Assembly (NCBI RefSeq): GCF_003202285.1
Contig: NZ_MASW01000002.1
Location: 1,178,001-1,242,000, forward strand
Source: Prauserella muralis
GTDB taxonomy: Bacteria; Actinomycetota; Actinomycetes; Mycobacteriales; Pseudonocardiaceae
Direction: 5' to 3'
DNA length: 64,000 nt
Part shown: piece after piece, positions 1 to 7,897 of the stretch
Layout: each line of letters opens with the position of its first letter
Position numbering within the stretch: the stretch's first letter is position 1
Notes under the pieces: model-generated
The model's input: only the letters and a program-made list of their open reading frames with translations
The model's database searches: none
What the model was told of the DNA's origin: nothing
Made by a program: the position numbers and the translations under genes

Positions 1-1
1 C

Positions 2-301
2 GGCGACTCCCGGCTGGCCGAGATGTACCGGCGCCGGTACTGGAACGAGCAGCTCTTCGACGCCGTCGCCGAGCTGACACGGATCGCCGGACAGGCGGGG
101 ATGCCGCTCGTCGAGCTGGCGCTGAGGTGGCTGCTGTCCCGGCCGACCACCGACGCCGTCCTGCTGGGTGGCTCGCGCCCCGCCCACCTGGAGTCCAACA
201 TCGCGTGCCTGGCGCGCGGCCCGCTGGCGGCCGACGTGGTCGAGGCCTGCGACCAGGTCGGCGCCCGGTTGCGCGGACCCATGCCCGCCTACCACCGCTG
301 A
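2..301 (+). CDS. Aldo/keto reductase, C-terminal part (5' truncated by window)
   Basis: The reading frame is open from the left edge and only the last about 100 residues are present. The segment VELALRWLLSRPTTDAVLLG, then a Gly-Ser-Arg-Pro turn and an LxSNI helix, matches the C-terminal barrel end of NAD(P)H-dependent aldo/keto reductases, where the (A/G)SR motif binds the cofactor phosphate. The catalytic Asp-Tyr-Lys-His residues would lie upstream. The gene is 26 nt from the next gene on the same strand, so it probably belongs to one catabolic operon. Substrate cannot be read from this fragment. Confidence 0.8.
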   Translation, partial: GDSRLAEMYRRRYWNEQLFDAVAELTRIAGQAGMPLVELALRWLLSRPTTDAVLLGGSRPAHLESNIACLARGPLAADVVEACDQVGARLRGPMPAYHR

Positions 302-327
302 CCGGCGACCCTTTTCCGGAGCTTCCC

Positions 328-1095
328 ATGACTGCACTCGAGTTCGCCCGGCGTCTGCGCGGCAGGCAGCGGACCATCGGCTACTGGGTCGTGCTGGACG
401 ACCCGGTCGCCACGGAGCGGCTGGCCCGCCTCGGCTACGACTACGTCGCCATCGACGCCCAGCACGGCCTGCTCGGCTACGAGGGGGTCCGCAACGGCAT
501 CCTCGCCATCGACGCGGGAAACCAGGCCGCCGCGGTCGTCCGCGTCGAGCAGAACGACCCGTTCGCCATCGGCCGGGTTCTCGACGCGGGCGCCACCGGC
601 GTGATCGTGCCGCTCGTCGACGACGTGGAGGGAGCCGAGCGAGCCGTCGCCGCCACGCGCTACCCACCCCGCGGCAGGCGCTCGTACGGGCCGATGAGGG
701 CACAGTTGCGCGTCGGCCCGGCCCCCGCGGAGGCGGATGAGGCCGTGGTGTGCCTTGCGATGATCGAGACACCCGAAGGCCTGCGCAACGTCGAACGGAT
801 CTGCGCGGTCGACGGCCTCGACGGCGTCTACGTCGGGCCATCGGACCTGCGGCTGGCCGTCGGCGGCAGCACCTCGACCGACCCCGCCGTCGACGAGGTC
901 TTCGAAGACGCCGTCCGCCACATCGCCGAGGTCGCCCGTGCCGGCGGTGTCGCGGCGGGCATCCACACGCCGGACGGTGCCACCGCGGCCCGGCGCCTGG
1001 CGCAGGGCTACACGTTCGCGACCGTCGCCTCCGATCTGGTCCACCTGCAACAGGCGGCCCTGAGCCACCTCGAGACGGCGCGGAGGAACGCATGA
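328..1095 (+). CDS. HpcH/HpaI family aldolase
   Basis: A protein of 255 residues with the class II pyruvate aldolase (HpcH/HpaI, citrate-lyase beta-like) pattern. The early motif DAQHG occupies the usual D-x-E/Q-H-G position, Arg lies in VVRVEQND, the metal-ligand region is MIETPEGLRNV, and VGPSDLRLA follows. Such enzymes cleave 2-keto-4-hydroxy acids to pyruvate or related ketoacids plus an aldehyde, using a divalent metal. The chosen ATG gives the usual N-terminus (FARRLRGRQRTIGYW). Its stop overlaps the next start as ATGA, indicating translational coupling with the sialidase-like gene. The precise substrate is unknown. Confidence 0.88.
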   Translation: MTALEFARRLRGRQRTIGYWVVLDDPVATERLARLGYDYVAIDAQHGLLGYEGVRNGILAIDAGNQAAAVVRVEQNDPFAIGRVLDAGATGVIVPLVDDVEGAERAVAATRYPPRGRRSYGPMRAQLRVGPAPAEADEAVVCLAMIETPEGLRNVERICAVDGLDGVYVGPSDLRLAVGGSTSTDPAVDEVFEDAVRHIAEVARAGGVAAGIHTPDGATAARRLAQGYTFATVASDLVHLQQAALSHLETARRNA

Positions 1096-2237
1096 ACAGC
1101 CTGCCGGGCACGCCGGCGGCGCCGTCCCACGACGTCCTGCCCGCGCCGACGGTGCAGTGTCACGCCGCGAACCTCGTGCTGCTGCCGGACGGCGCGCTCG
1201 GCTGCGCGTGGTTCGGCGGTACGCAGGAGGGCCTTTCCGACATCGCGATCTGGTTCTCCCGCCTCGCGCCGGACGGGTCCTGGACGCCGCCCGTGCAGGT
1301 CAGCGACGACCCGGCGCGTTCGGAGCAGAACCCGGTGCTCTTCGTCGCCGGACCGGGCGAGCTGCGCCTGTTCTACACCGCGCAGAGCGCAGGACGGCAG
1401 GACACGGCAGAGGTACGGCTGGCGGTCTCGCACGACGGCGGCCGGTCGTGGGAGCCGGGGCGGACGGACGTGCCCGCCAGGCCCGGGGTGGGCGTCTTCA
1501 TCCGGCAGCCCCCGGTGGCGCTCGACGACGGCAGGCTGGTCCTGCCGGCGTTCTTCTGCCCCCGGCCGGACAGCGGCCGCTGGGTCGGCGACGACGACTA
1601 CAGCGGCGTGCTCGTCTCGTCCGACGGCGGCTCGACGTGGACGGCACGGGACGTCCCCGCGAGCACGGGCTGCGTGCACATGAACGTGCTGCGGCTTCCC
1701 GGCGGCTCGTTCCTGGCCCTCTTCCGCCGCAGGCAGGCCGACGCCATCCACCGCAGCCACTCGCCCGACGGCGTCACCTGGAGCGCGCCGGTGCCCACCG
1801 AACTGCCCAACAACAACTCGTCGATCCAGGCGATCGTGGTCCACGACGGCCGCGTCGTCGTCGCCTACAACCACAGCAGCGCCGCGGACGCGGTCGAACG
1901 TCGGTCCTCGCTCTACGACGAGATCGAGGACCCCGGCCAGCCCGATCTGTCCGATGAGGACACGGCGGCGAGGCCGGGGCTCGCCTTCTGGGGCGCGCCG
2001 CGCGCGCCGCTCACGCTGGCCGTGTCGTCCGACGGCGGCCGCACCTGGCCGGTGCGCAGGAACGTCGAGGAGGGCGACGGCTACTGCCTCACCAACAACT
2101 CCCGCGAGGGACTCAACCGCGAACTGTCCTACCCCTCGCTGGTGCAGACCCCGGACGGCCTGCTGCACCTCGCCTACACCCGCTTCCGGCAGGCGATCGC
2201 GCACGTGCGCCTGCACCCCGCGTGGCTCGACGCCTAG
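1092..2237 (+). CDS. Sialidase-like six-bladed propeller protein (BNR/Asp-box)
   Basis: A protein of 381 residues with at least three Asp-box motifs of the S-x-D-G-G-x-T/S-W type (SHDGGRSW, SSDGGSTW, SSDGGRTW) and a looser SPDGVTW. These are spaced as in the beta-propeller of exo-alpha-sialidases and related bacterial proteins. There is no signal peptide, so a cytoplasmic location is likely, which is unusual for a true sialidase. Conserved YNHSS and LSYPSL segments resemble the sialidase-superfamily group found in sugar-acid operons. The start overlaps the aldolase stop (ATGA). The enzymatic role (hydrolase, isomerase or lyase) is not established. Confidence 0.8.
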   Translation: MNSLPGTPAAPSHDVLPAPTVQCHAANLVLLPDGALGCAWFGGTQEGLSDIAIWFSRLAPDGSWTPPVQVSDDPARSEQNPVLFVAGPGELRLFYTAQSAGRQDTAEVRLAVSHDGGRSWEPGRTDVPARPGVGVFIRQPPVALDDGRLVLPAFFCPRPDSGRWVGDDDYSGVLVSSDGGSTWTARDVPASTGCVHMNVLRLPGGSFLALFRRRQADAIHRSHSPDGVTWSAPVPTELPNNNSSIQAIVVHDGRVVVAYNHSSAADAVERRSSLYDEIEDPGQPDLSDEDTAARPGLAFWGAPRAPLTLAVSSDGGRTWPVRRNVEEGDGYCLTNNSREGLNRELSYPSLVQTPDGLLHLAYTRFRQAIAHVRLHPAWLDA

Positions 2238-2295
2238 CCCCGCTTCGCCTCGACCCACACCGTCCCCGCCCCTCACCGTCGAAAGTGACGCAACG

Positions 2296-3669
2296 ATGCG
2301 CCAAGAAACCTCGGGACAGCACGTCTCCCGCACACCCGTTCCGCCGACCACGTTCCTGGGCTTCCTCAAGGGCATGGGCCCCGGCATCGTGGTCGTGCTC
2401 TCCTGGCTGGGCACCGGCGACTTCATCAGCTCGGCCGTGTCCGGCTCGACGTACGGCTACGCGCTGATCTGGACGCTGATCCTGGCCGTGGGATCGCGGT
2501 ACTTCATCGTGTCGGCCATGTCGAAGTACCAGCTGTGCAACGCCGTGGGGGACGGAACCATCCTCGACGGCTACCGCAGGCTGTGGCGGGGCTTTCCCCT
2601 CTACCTCGGCATCACCACCACCATCCTCGGCTTCGTCTACGTCTCCTTCCTGCTCGTCGCGGCCGGCACGGCGCTGAACAACCTCGTCGGCGGGCTGGTG
2701 CCGCTCGGCGCCTGGGGCACGCCGGTCTGGGCGGCCGTCGCGGGCGGCGCGGCGACCTGGCTGGCGTTTCTCAAGCGCAAGCACTACCGCGGGCTGGAGA
2801 TCCTGGCGCAGGTGACCATGGCTGCGCTCGTGGTGTGCTTCCTCATCGCGCTCATCGGTACCGGGATCGACGTGCCCGCGCTCGTCCGGGGCCTGGCGTT
2901 CGACCTTCCGCCGGGGGAGAGCGGGTACATCACGGCCGTCACCACGGCGGTGGCGCTCATCGGCGCGGTCGGCGGGTCGGCCGCGAACCTGCTGTATCCC
3001 TACCTCATGCACGAGAAGGGCTGGCGCGGCGTGGAGTTCCGCCGGCTCCAGAAGTACGACCTGCTCACCGGAACGCTGGTGATGTTCGGCCTGGTGCTCG
3101 CCGTGTGGGTGGTCGCCGCCGAGACGCTGCACGGAACGGGCGCGAGTGTGGACTCCGAGCAGGGTCTGGTGCTCATGATGGAGCGCGCCGTCGGCCCGGC
3201 GGGCCCGACACTGATGTGGCTGGCCATCTTCTTCGTCGTCTTCGACAACATCGTGACCCAGCCGCGCGTCTTCGTGCAGATGCTGGCGGAATCGGTGTAC
3301 AAGTCGCGGCCCGCCCGGCTCGACCGGCTGCAGGCGGCGTCGCCGTCGACGGCTCCCGACCAGCTGCACCACACCGACATCCTGTTCAAGTCGGTGCTGC
3401 TGTTCATCATGGTCGTGCCCATCGTGTTCTCGTTCCCCTTCGCGCCGGACCTGATCGTGCTCACGTTGCTCGGCAACGGGCTCAGTGTCCTGACCGTCCC
3501 GGCCCTGATCGCCGGGCTGCTGGTCATCACGATGCGCAAGGACCTGATGCTGCCCGGCTACGCCAACCGGTGGTGGGAGAGCGTGGTGCTGGCCGCGATC
3601 GGCGCGGTCGGACTGTGGGCCACGTACGAGCTGGTGATCGCCGTGGTCCAGCTGGTGGCCCAGATCTGA
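2296..3669 (+). CDS. Nramp-family transporter-like membrane protein with altered metal site
   Basis: A protein of 457 residues with about 11 hydrophobic segments and the overall Nramp/SLC11 pattern (GPGIVVVLSWLGTGDF at TM1, then YGYALIW). In typical Nramp carriers TM1 carries DPGN and TM6 carries M-P-H. Here TM1 reads GTGD (residues 39-42) and the TM6 region reads GAVGGSAANLLYPYLM, with no Met-Pro-His. The canonical Mn/Fe ligands are therefore missing and transport of another cation or an organic substrate is plausible. It lies 58 nt after the sialidase-like gene and is probably the transporter of that operon. Confidence 0.75.
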   Translation: MRQETSGQHVSRTPVPPTTFLGFLKGMGPGIVVVLSWLGTGDFISSAVSGSTYGYALIWTLILAVGSRYFIVSAMSKYQLCNAVGDGTILDGYRRLWRGFPLYLGITTTILGFVYVSFLLVAAGTALNNLVGGLVPLGAWGTPVWAAVAGGAATWLAFLKRKHYRGLEILAQVTMAALVVCFLIALIGTGIDVPALVRGLAFDLPPGESGYITAVTTAVALIGAVGGSAANLLYPYLMHEKGWRGVEFRRLQKYDLLTGTLVMFGLVLAVWVVAAETLHGTGASVDSEQGLVLMMERAVGPAGPTLMWLAIFFVVFDNIVTQPRVFVQMLAESVYKSRPARLDRLQAASPSTAPDQLHHTDILFKSVLLFIMVVPIVFSFPFAPDLIVLTLLGNGLSVLTVPALIAGLLVITMRKDLMLPGYANRWWESVVLAAIGAVGLWATYELVIAVVQLVAQI

Positions 3670-3688
3670 CCGGCGTGACCGGGGCGAG

Positions 3689-4297
3689 TCAGCCCGGCGG
3701 GTCCGGCCTGGTGGCGAGTGCGGCGAGGACCCGGCCGAAGAGGTCGGGCGGGACGGCGCCGGGGTCGAGGGCGTCCTCGACGGCGAATCCGTTGGACAGC
3801 GCCAGCACCACCATCGCGGCCTCGTCGGGACCGAACGGCAGTTCCAGCGCGTGGTGCCGCGCCACGCGGTCGATCGCGGAGGCCAGCGCCGCGCGCAGCC
3901 GCCTGCGCCGGTCCCGCAGGGCCGCGCGCAGCTCCGGGTCGCGGTCGGCGCGCACGGCGTAGGCGATGAGCAGCCGCTGCCAGGTGGGGTCGGTGCGCAT
4001 GGCCGCGACGAGCCGGGCGCCGACGGCCAGCAGTCCTTCGCCCGCGTCGTGGCGGGCGTCGAGCGCGTCGACGCTCTCCTGCAGCCGGTCGGCGACGTAC
4101 TCCTCCATGAGCGCGAGGACGAGCTCGTTCTTGCTGCGGAAGCTGGAGTACACCGCGCCCTTGGTGAGCCCGGCGGCCGCCGCGACCTCGTCCACCGACG
4201 CGGCGTCGATGCCCCGTTCGGCGAACACCCGCTGTGCGGCGGCCAGCACCTTGCTCCGCGTCTCGGGTCTCGTGGGCCGCCGTCGCGCCGGCGTCAA
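3689..4297 (-). CDS. TetR-family transcriptional regulator
   Basis: A protein of 202 residues from a TTG start. The N-terminal HTH reads ETRSKVLAAAQRVFAERG, then VDEVAAAAGLTKGAVYSSF, typical of TetR repressors; the rest is a variable ligand-binding helical domain. The TTG (4297-4295) overlaps the TGA of the upstream lipase gene as TTGA, so the pair is almost certainly translated together. Two ATACCGG-type palindromes in front of the lipase gene are the obvious autoregulatory sites. It converges on the Nramp-like gene, with a 19-nt gap. The inducer is unknown; a lipase product is a guess. Confidence 0.88.
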   Translation of the reverse strand: MTPARRRPTRPETRSKVLAAAQRVFAERGIDAASVDEVAAAAGLTKGAVYSSFRSKNELVLALMEEYVADRLQESVDALDARHDAGEGLLAVGARLVAAMRTDPTWQRLLIAYAVRADRDPELRAALRDRRRRLRAALASAIDRVARHHALELPFGPDEAAMVVLALSNGFAVEDALDPGAVPPDLFGRVLAALATRPDPPG

Positions 4298-5535
4298 CCG
4301 GTGACCCGGCACGTGTCGGGTGCCGGCCGCCCGGCGAAGCGGCCCGCGAGGTAGTCGACGGCCAGCGGTGCGCCCGTGACGGCTCCGAGGACGTGCTCGC
4401 CCGCGACGGCGGGCTGGAACCGCACGGTCGCACCACCGCGACACCACGCGCTGTGGAGCTGGACGCCCTGGTCGAACAGCACCAGCTCGTCGGTGGGCGA
4501 GTGGTAGATCATGGTGGGCGACGACGGAGCGGTGCCGCCGAGCCGCACGGCGTCGAGCACGTCCTGCCATCGCGGCAGGGCCATGGGATCGTCCACGGTG
4601 GTGTAGCTGCCGACGGTCCGCAAGGCGAAGCGCGTGCTGAACTCCTCGACGCACATGGTGGCGAGCGCGGCCATCGCGCGCCTGCCCTCGGCGGTGAGGA
4701 TCTCCTCGAACGGGGCGTCGGGGTAGGCCGTGGCCAGTCCCAGTGCCGCCGCGATGACGAGACCGCTGAACGGGCCGCCGTCGTGGACCTCGGCCAGGGA
4801 CTCCGGGTCGGTGGGCGGCGCCCCGACGGCCGCGCCCCTGATGTCGAGTTCGGGCGCGTAGGACGCCTCGAGCTGCGCGGCCCAGCCGGAGGCGAACCCG
4901 CCCTCGGAGTAGCCCCACAGTCCGACCGGCGACGACGGCGACAGGCCGCTGCCGGGCAGGTGCTGCGCGGCGCGCGCCGCGTCGAGCATCGCGTGCCCGA
5001 GCGAGGGACCCGCGACGTAGGTGTGCGGGCCGGGCGTGCCGAGCCCCTCGTAGTCGGTCACCGCGACCGCCCAGCCCCGCCGCAGGGCCTGGCCGATCAG
5101 GGGGAGTTCCTGCTCAGTGCCACGGGCGAGCTTGTACGACGGTGCGCATTCGGGGCCGAGGCCGTGGGTGCCGACGGCGTACGACACGAGCGGCCGCGTG
5201 CCGGTGCCGGGCCACGGGGTGTCGGGCACCAGCACCGTGCCGGAGACGGCGTTGGGCTCGCCCGTCGCCGACGTCGAGCGGTAGAGGACCTGCCAGGCCC
5301 GGACGGGCACCGGCAACCCGTAGGCCGTCACGCTCACCGGCCGCGAGCGCAGCACCGTCCCCGCCGGCACGTCGGGGATCGGGTCCGGTGGCGTGTAGAA
5401 CGCGTCGTCCTGTGGCGGGACGGCCTGCGGCGCGGCGCCGGCCGCGCGTGGTGCGGCGGCGGCGGGTGGCGCCGCCACGGCCAGCGACGCGAGCGCGGCG
5501 ACGAGCACGACCAACATCCTGCGCGGCTTCGACAT
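4294..5535 (-). CDS. Secreted lipase/esterase of the LIP (secretory lipase) family
   Basis: A protein of 413 residues. Residues 1-28 form a Sec signal peptide (basic MSKPRR, hydrophobic Leu/Val/Ala core, AAAA cleavage region). The mature part is an alpha/beta hydrolase with the nucleophile elbow GYSEGG, a late Asp in HSPTDELVLF and His in GEHVLG, and TDYEGLGTPG near the oxyanion region. This matches secretory lipases that act on esters or triacylglycerols outside the cell. The ATG is preceded by an AAGGAG ribosome site. It is first gene of a two-gene operon with the TetR regulator, under two palindromes. Confidence 0.88.
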   Translation of the reverse strand: MSKPRRMLVVLVAALASLAVAAPPAAAAPRAAGAAPQAVPPQDDAFYTPPDPIPDVPAGTVLRSRPVSVTAYGLPVPVRAWQVLYRSTSATGEPNAVSGTVLVPDTPWPGTGTRPLVSYAVGTHGLGPECAPSYKLARGTEQELPLIGQALRRGWAVAVTDYEGLGTPGPHTYVAGPSLGHAMLDAARAAQHLPGSGLSPSSPVGLWGYSEGGFASGWAAQLEASYAPELDIRGAAVGAPPTDPESLAEVHDGGPFSGLVIAAALGLATAYPDAPFEEILTAEGRRAMAALATMCVEEFSTRFALRTVGSYTTVDDPMALPRWQDVLDAVRLGGTAPSSPTMIYHSPTDELVLFDQGVQLHSAWCRGGATVRFQPAVAGEHVLGAVTGAPLAVDYLAGRFAGRPAPDTCRVTG

Positions 5536-5549
5536 CGGCAGCTCCTTCG

Positions 5550-5580
5550 ATACCGGCCGGTATTGAATACCGGAGAGTAT
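5550..5580. promoter_or_regulatory. Probable TetR operator pair in front of the lipase/TetR operon
   Basis: ATACCGGCCGGTAT (5550-5563) is a perfect 14-bp palindrome. A second related element, ATACCGGAGAGTAT, lies at 5567-5580, 17 bp centre to centre. They sit 15 nt upstream of the lipase start codon. Position and symmetry fit binding of the co-transcribed TetR protein. Binding itself is inferred. Confidence 0.65.
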
Positions 5581-5677
5581 CGAGTGTGGCGGCCGTCACG
5601 TCAAGCGGCGCGGGTGTGGCCTGGAGTTGAGTAGTTTCCCGCTCGTCCGGCCACGGCGTGCCGATCATGCTGGGCGC

Positions 5678-5992
5678 ATGATTCCGATCCTGTCGTGTGT
5701 CGTGGCCTGCGTGGCGATCGGTTTCGCGCTGGCACCGGTGGTCGCCCGGCCGTCCCCGGCCGTCGGCGGCGTGCTGGCCGGAACGGCAGTAGCCCTGGGT
5801 GGTGTCCTGGTCGTGGGCTACGGCACGGTGGTCCTGCTGGCCCTGTCGGTGATGGCGGGCCAGGACGAGACGGCGGCGCTCGTCGCCGGGACACTCGGCG
5901 CCGGTGCCGTGGTCGCGCTCGCCGTGGTCACCGGGCGGCGCGTCCGCCACCGCCTCGCCGGCCGCGACGCAGCCGGGGCCGCTCGTCGCTGA
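5678..5992 (+). CDS. Small membrane protein of unknown function
   Basis: A protein of 104 residues with three hydrophobic stretches (about 2-22, 27-55 and 65-86) and a basic C-terminal tail (GRRVRHRLAGRD), suggesting a cytoplasmic C-terminus. No enzymatic motif is visible. It stands alone, divergent from the lipase operon. The ATG at 5678 begins directly at the first hydrophobic helix; a TTG at 5627 would add a basic extension. Ribosome-site support is weak, so the start is uncertain. Confidence 0.55.
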   Translation: MIPILSCVVACVAIGFALAPVVARPSPAVGGVLAGTAVALGGVLVVGYGTVVLLALSVMAGQDETAALVAGTLGAGAVVALAVVTGRRVRHRLAGRDAAGAARR

Positions 5993-6133
5993 CGAAGGGT
6001 GCGCCGCGCGCCTGCGCTCGGCCGCCCGGCACCGGTCCGATTTTTCTCGCGCTGGGTGTCGGACGGCGCCGGGCCCGTTCGTAGCCAGGGTGAGAGACCG
6101 GCACCGGGCCGGTCGTCACCACCGGAGGCCACG

Positions 6134-6655
6134 ATGCCCAGCACCACCGATTCCGCGAACGCGACCAGCCGGTCCGTGGCGGACCCCGAGACCGTCAGCA
6201 CCACCCGCACGATCGCCGCGCCCGTGGCGACGGTGTTCGCCGTGCTGGCGGATCCGACGACCCACGCCGCGATCGACGGCACCGGCTGGGTGCAGGAACC
6301 CGCCGACCAGGCACCGCTGACCGAGGCGGGACAGCTCTTCCGGATGGACATGCACCACTCCCGCCATCCGAACGGCGACTACCAGGTGGTCAACAAGGTC
6401 GCGGTGTTCGACGCGCCGCACACCATCGGCTGGCTGACGGGATACCAGAAGGACGACGGCGACCTGGAGTTCGGCGGCTGGATCTGGCGTTACGACCTGG
6501 TACCGCTCGGCCCGTCGGCGACCAGGGTCACGCTCAGCTACGACTGGTCGGCCGTGCCGCCGTCCGTGCGCGAGCGCGTCGGCCAGTTCCCGCCGTTCGG
6601 CCCTGAGCACCTGCCCAACTCGCTGCGCCACCTGGCCCAGCTGGCCGCACGCTGA
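6134..6655 (+). CDS. SRPBCC/START-like ligand-binding protein
   Basis: A protein of 173 residues with the polyketide cyclase/dehydrase-like pattern: VSTTRTIAAPVATVFAVLADP at the start of the fold, a central beta region (VVNKVAVFDAPHTIGWLTG) and a C-terminal helix (LPNSLRHLAQLA). These proteins form a helix-grip cavity for hydrophobic ligands and some are enzymes. An ACCGGAGG ribosome site lies just upstream. The next gene follows after 32 nt, so the two may be co-transcribed. No ligand can be named. Confidence 0.8.
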   Translation: MPSTTDSANATSRSVADPETVSTTRTIAAPVATVFAVLADPTTHAAIDGTGWVQEPADQAPLTEAGQLFRMDMHHSRHPNGDYQVVNKVAVFDAPHTIGWLTGYQKDDGDLEFGGWIWRYDLVPLGPSATRVTLSYDWSAVPPSVRERVGQFPPFGPEHLPNSLRHLAQLAAR

Positions 6656-6687
6656 CCGCGCCGACCTGCGCGTAGCCGAGGAGGAGC

Positions 6688-7269
6688 ATGATGGCCGCCA
6701 CCTACACTTTCGATGTCTTTGCCAGCCTCGACGGCTTCGGTGCCCACCGCGGCGACTGGGGCGGTTACTGGGGCAAGCAGGGCCCGGAGCTGCTGGAGCA
6801 CCGCCTCGCGGTGTACGCCACGGACCAGCGGATGGTCTTCGGGGCCAACACGTACCGCGCCCACGCGCGGATGCTGGCCTCGAGCACGGAGGAGTCCGAG
6901 GTGCGGGACGCCTGGGTGACCCGGATGAGGAACCTGCCGGCAACGGTCGTGTCGGCCACGCTGCGCGGGCCGCTCGACTGGCCGGACGCGACGGTCGTGA
7001 GCGGCGATGCCGTGGACATCGTCGCCCGGCTCAAGGAGGAGTCCGAGGTGCCGCTGCGCTCCCACGGAAGCCTGTCGCTGAACCGGGCACTGCTGGCCGC
7101 CGGTCTGGTCGACCTCGTGCAGGTGACCCTCTTCCCCGTGATCACCGGTCAGACCGGAACGGACCCGGTCTTCGGCGGCGCGCCCGACGTCGACCTGGAA
7201 CTGATCGAGAGCCGGACGCTCGACGGCCACACCCAGGAGCTCGTCTACCGGCCCACCCTGCATCGCTGA
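6688..7269 (+). CDS. RibD C-terminal/dihydrofolate reductase-like protein
   Basis: A protein of 193 residues matching the RibD-C/DHFR-like family common in actinomycetes. It begins YTFDVFASLDGFGAH, has VFGANTYRAHARML, and later SHGSLSLNRALLAAGLVDLV, the segment that contacts the NADPH region in the family. A strong GGAGGAG ribosome site precedes the ATG at 6688; a second ATG follows at once. The physiological substrate of these stand-alone reductase-like proteins is unknown. It converges on a GNAT gene. Confidence 0.82.
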   Translation: MMAATYTFDVFASLDGFGAHRGDWGGYWGKQGPELLEHRLAVYATDQRMVFGANTYRAHARMLASSTEESEVRDAWVTRMRNLPATVVSATLRGPLDWPDATVVSGDAVDIVARLKEESEVPLRSHGSLSLNRALLAAGLVDLVQVTLFPVITGQTGTDPVFGGAPDVDLELIESRTLDGHTQELVYRPTLHR

Positions 7270-7331
7270 GCCGGGCGCAGTCACGGTGACCGCCGGTGAC
7301 GGGCGGGCGCCTCGCGGAACCGGAAGGGCCG

Positions 7332-7820
7332 TCACGCCAACGGCTTCCGCATGACCGTGCAGAGCGTCTCGTAGCGTTCGACGGTCCCGTCCGGTCCCGC
7401 CACGTCCCACGCCTCCGGCCTGCGCTCGTAGCCGACGTAGCCGAGCCGCTCGTACAGGGCGCGGGCGCGAGGGTTGCTCTCCTCGACGCTCAGCTCGGCC
7501 CGGCGCAGCCCCCTGCCGAGGATGCGCTGCTCGGCCGCATGGATCAGCAGCGTGCCGATGCCGCACGACTGCAGCACCGGATGCACCGCCAGCTGCCACA
7601 GCGTCCCCGCGCCGGGGTTCGCCTCGTAGTCGATCCCGACGATGCCCACGGGAAGGTCCGAAGGCGGGCAGACGGCCAGGTAGTCCACGGCTTCCGTCCG
7701 CGCGCGCTCGACCTCGCGGGCGACCTGCCGCAGATGCAGCTCCGAACCGGCCCACGAGCACCACCGCAGATCCTCCCGCGTCAGATCTCGCACCGACACG
7801 TCCACGACGATCTCCGCCAC
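7332..7820 (-). CDS. GNAT-family N-acetyltransferase
   Basis: A protein of 162 residues from the GTG at 7820, chosen because a GGGAGGTG ribosome site lies 6 nt upstream; an ATG at 7859 would add 13 residues. The GNAT acetyl-CoA site is visible as LQSCGIGTLLIHAAEQ (R/Q-x-x-G-x-G/A type loop), followed by VEESNPRARALYERLGYVGY, the conserved beta5/alpha4 end. Probably a small-molecule or protein amine acetyltransferase. It is separated by about 80 nt from the deacetylase gene upstream on the same strand. Confidence 0.85.
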   Translation of the reverse strand: MAEIVVDVSVRDLTREDLRWCSWAGSELHLRQVAREVERARTEAVDYLAVCPPSDLPVGIVGIDYEANPGAGTLWQLAVHPVLQSCGIGTLLIHAAEQRILGRGLRRAELSVEESNPRARALYERLGYVGYERRPEAWDVAGPDGTVERYETLCTVMRKPLA

Positions 7821-7897
7821 CGGCAGCACCTCCCTCTGCCAGGAAGGATGTCCCGTCATCGGGCACACCGGCAACGGAGTTCGCCGCGAGCCCGCGG

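Noticed and set aside
1008-2426. Long minus-strand open frame opposite the sialidase-like and Nramp-like genes
   Set aside because: High-GC shadow frame: rich in Arg, Gly and Pro, no domain, and both plus-strand genes have clear family motifs.
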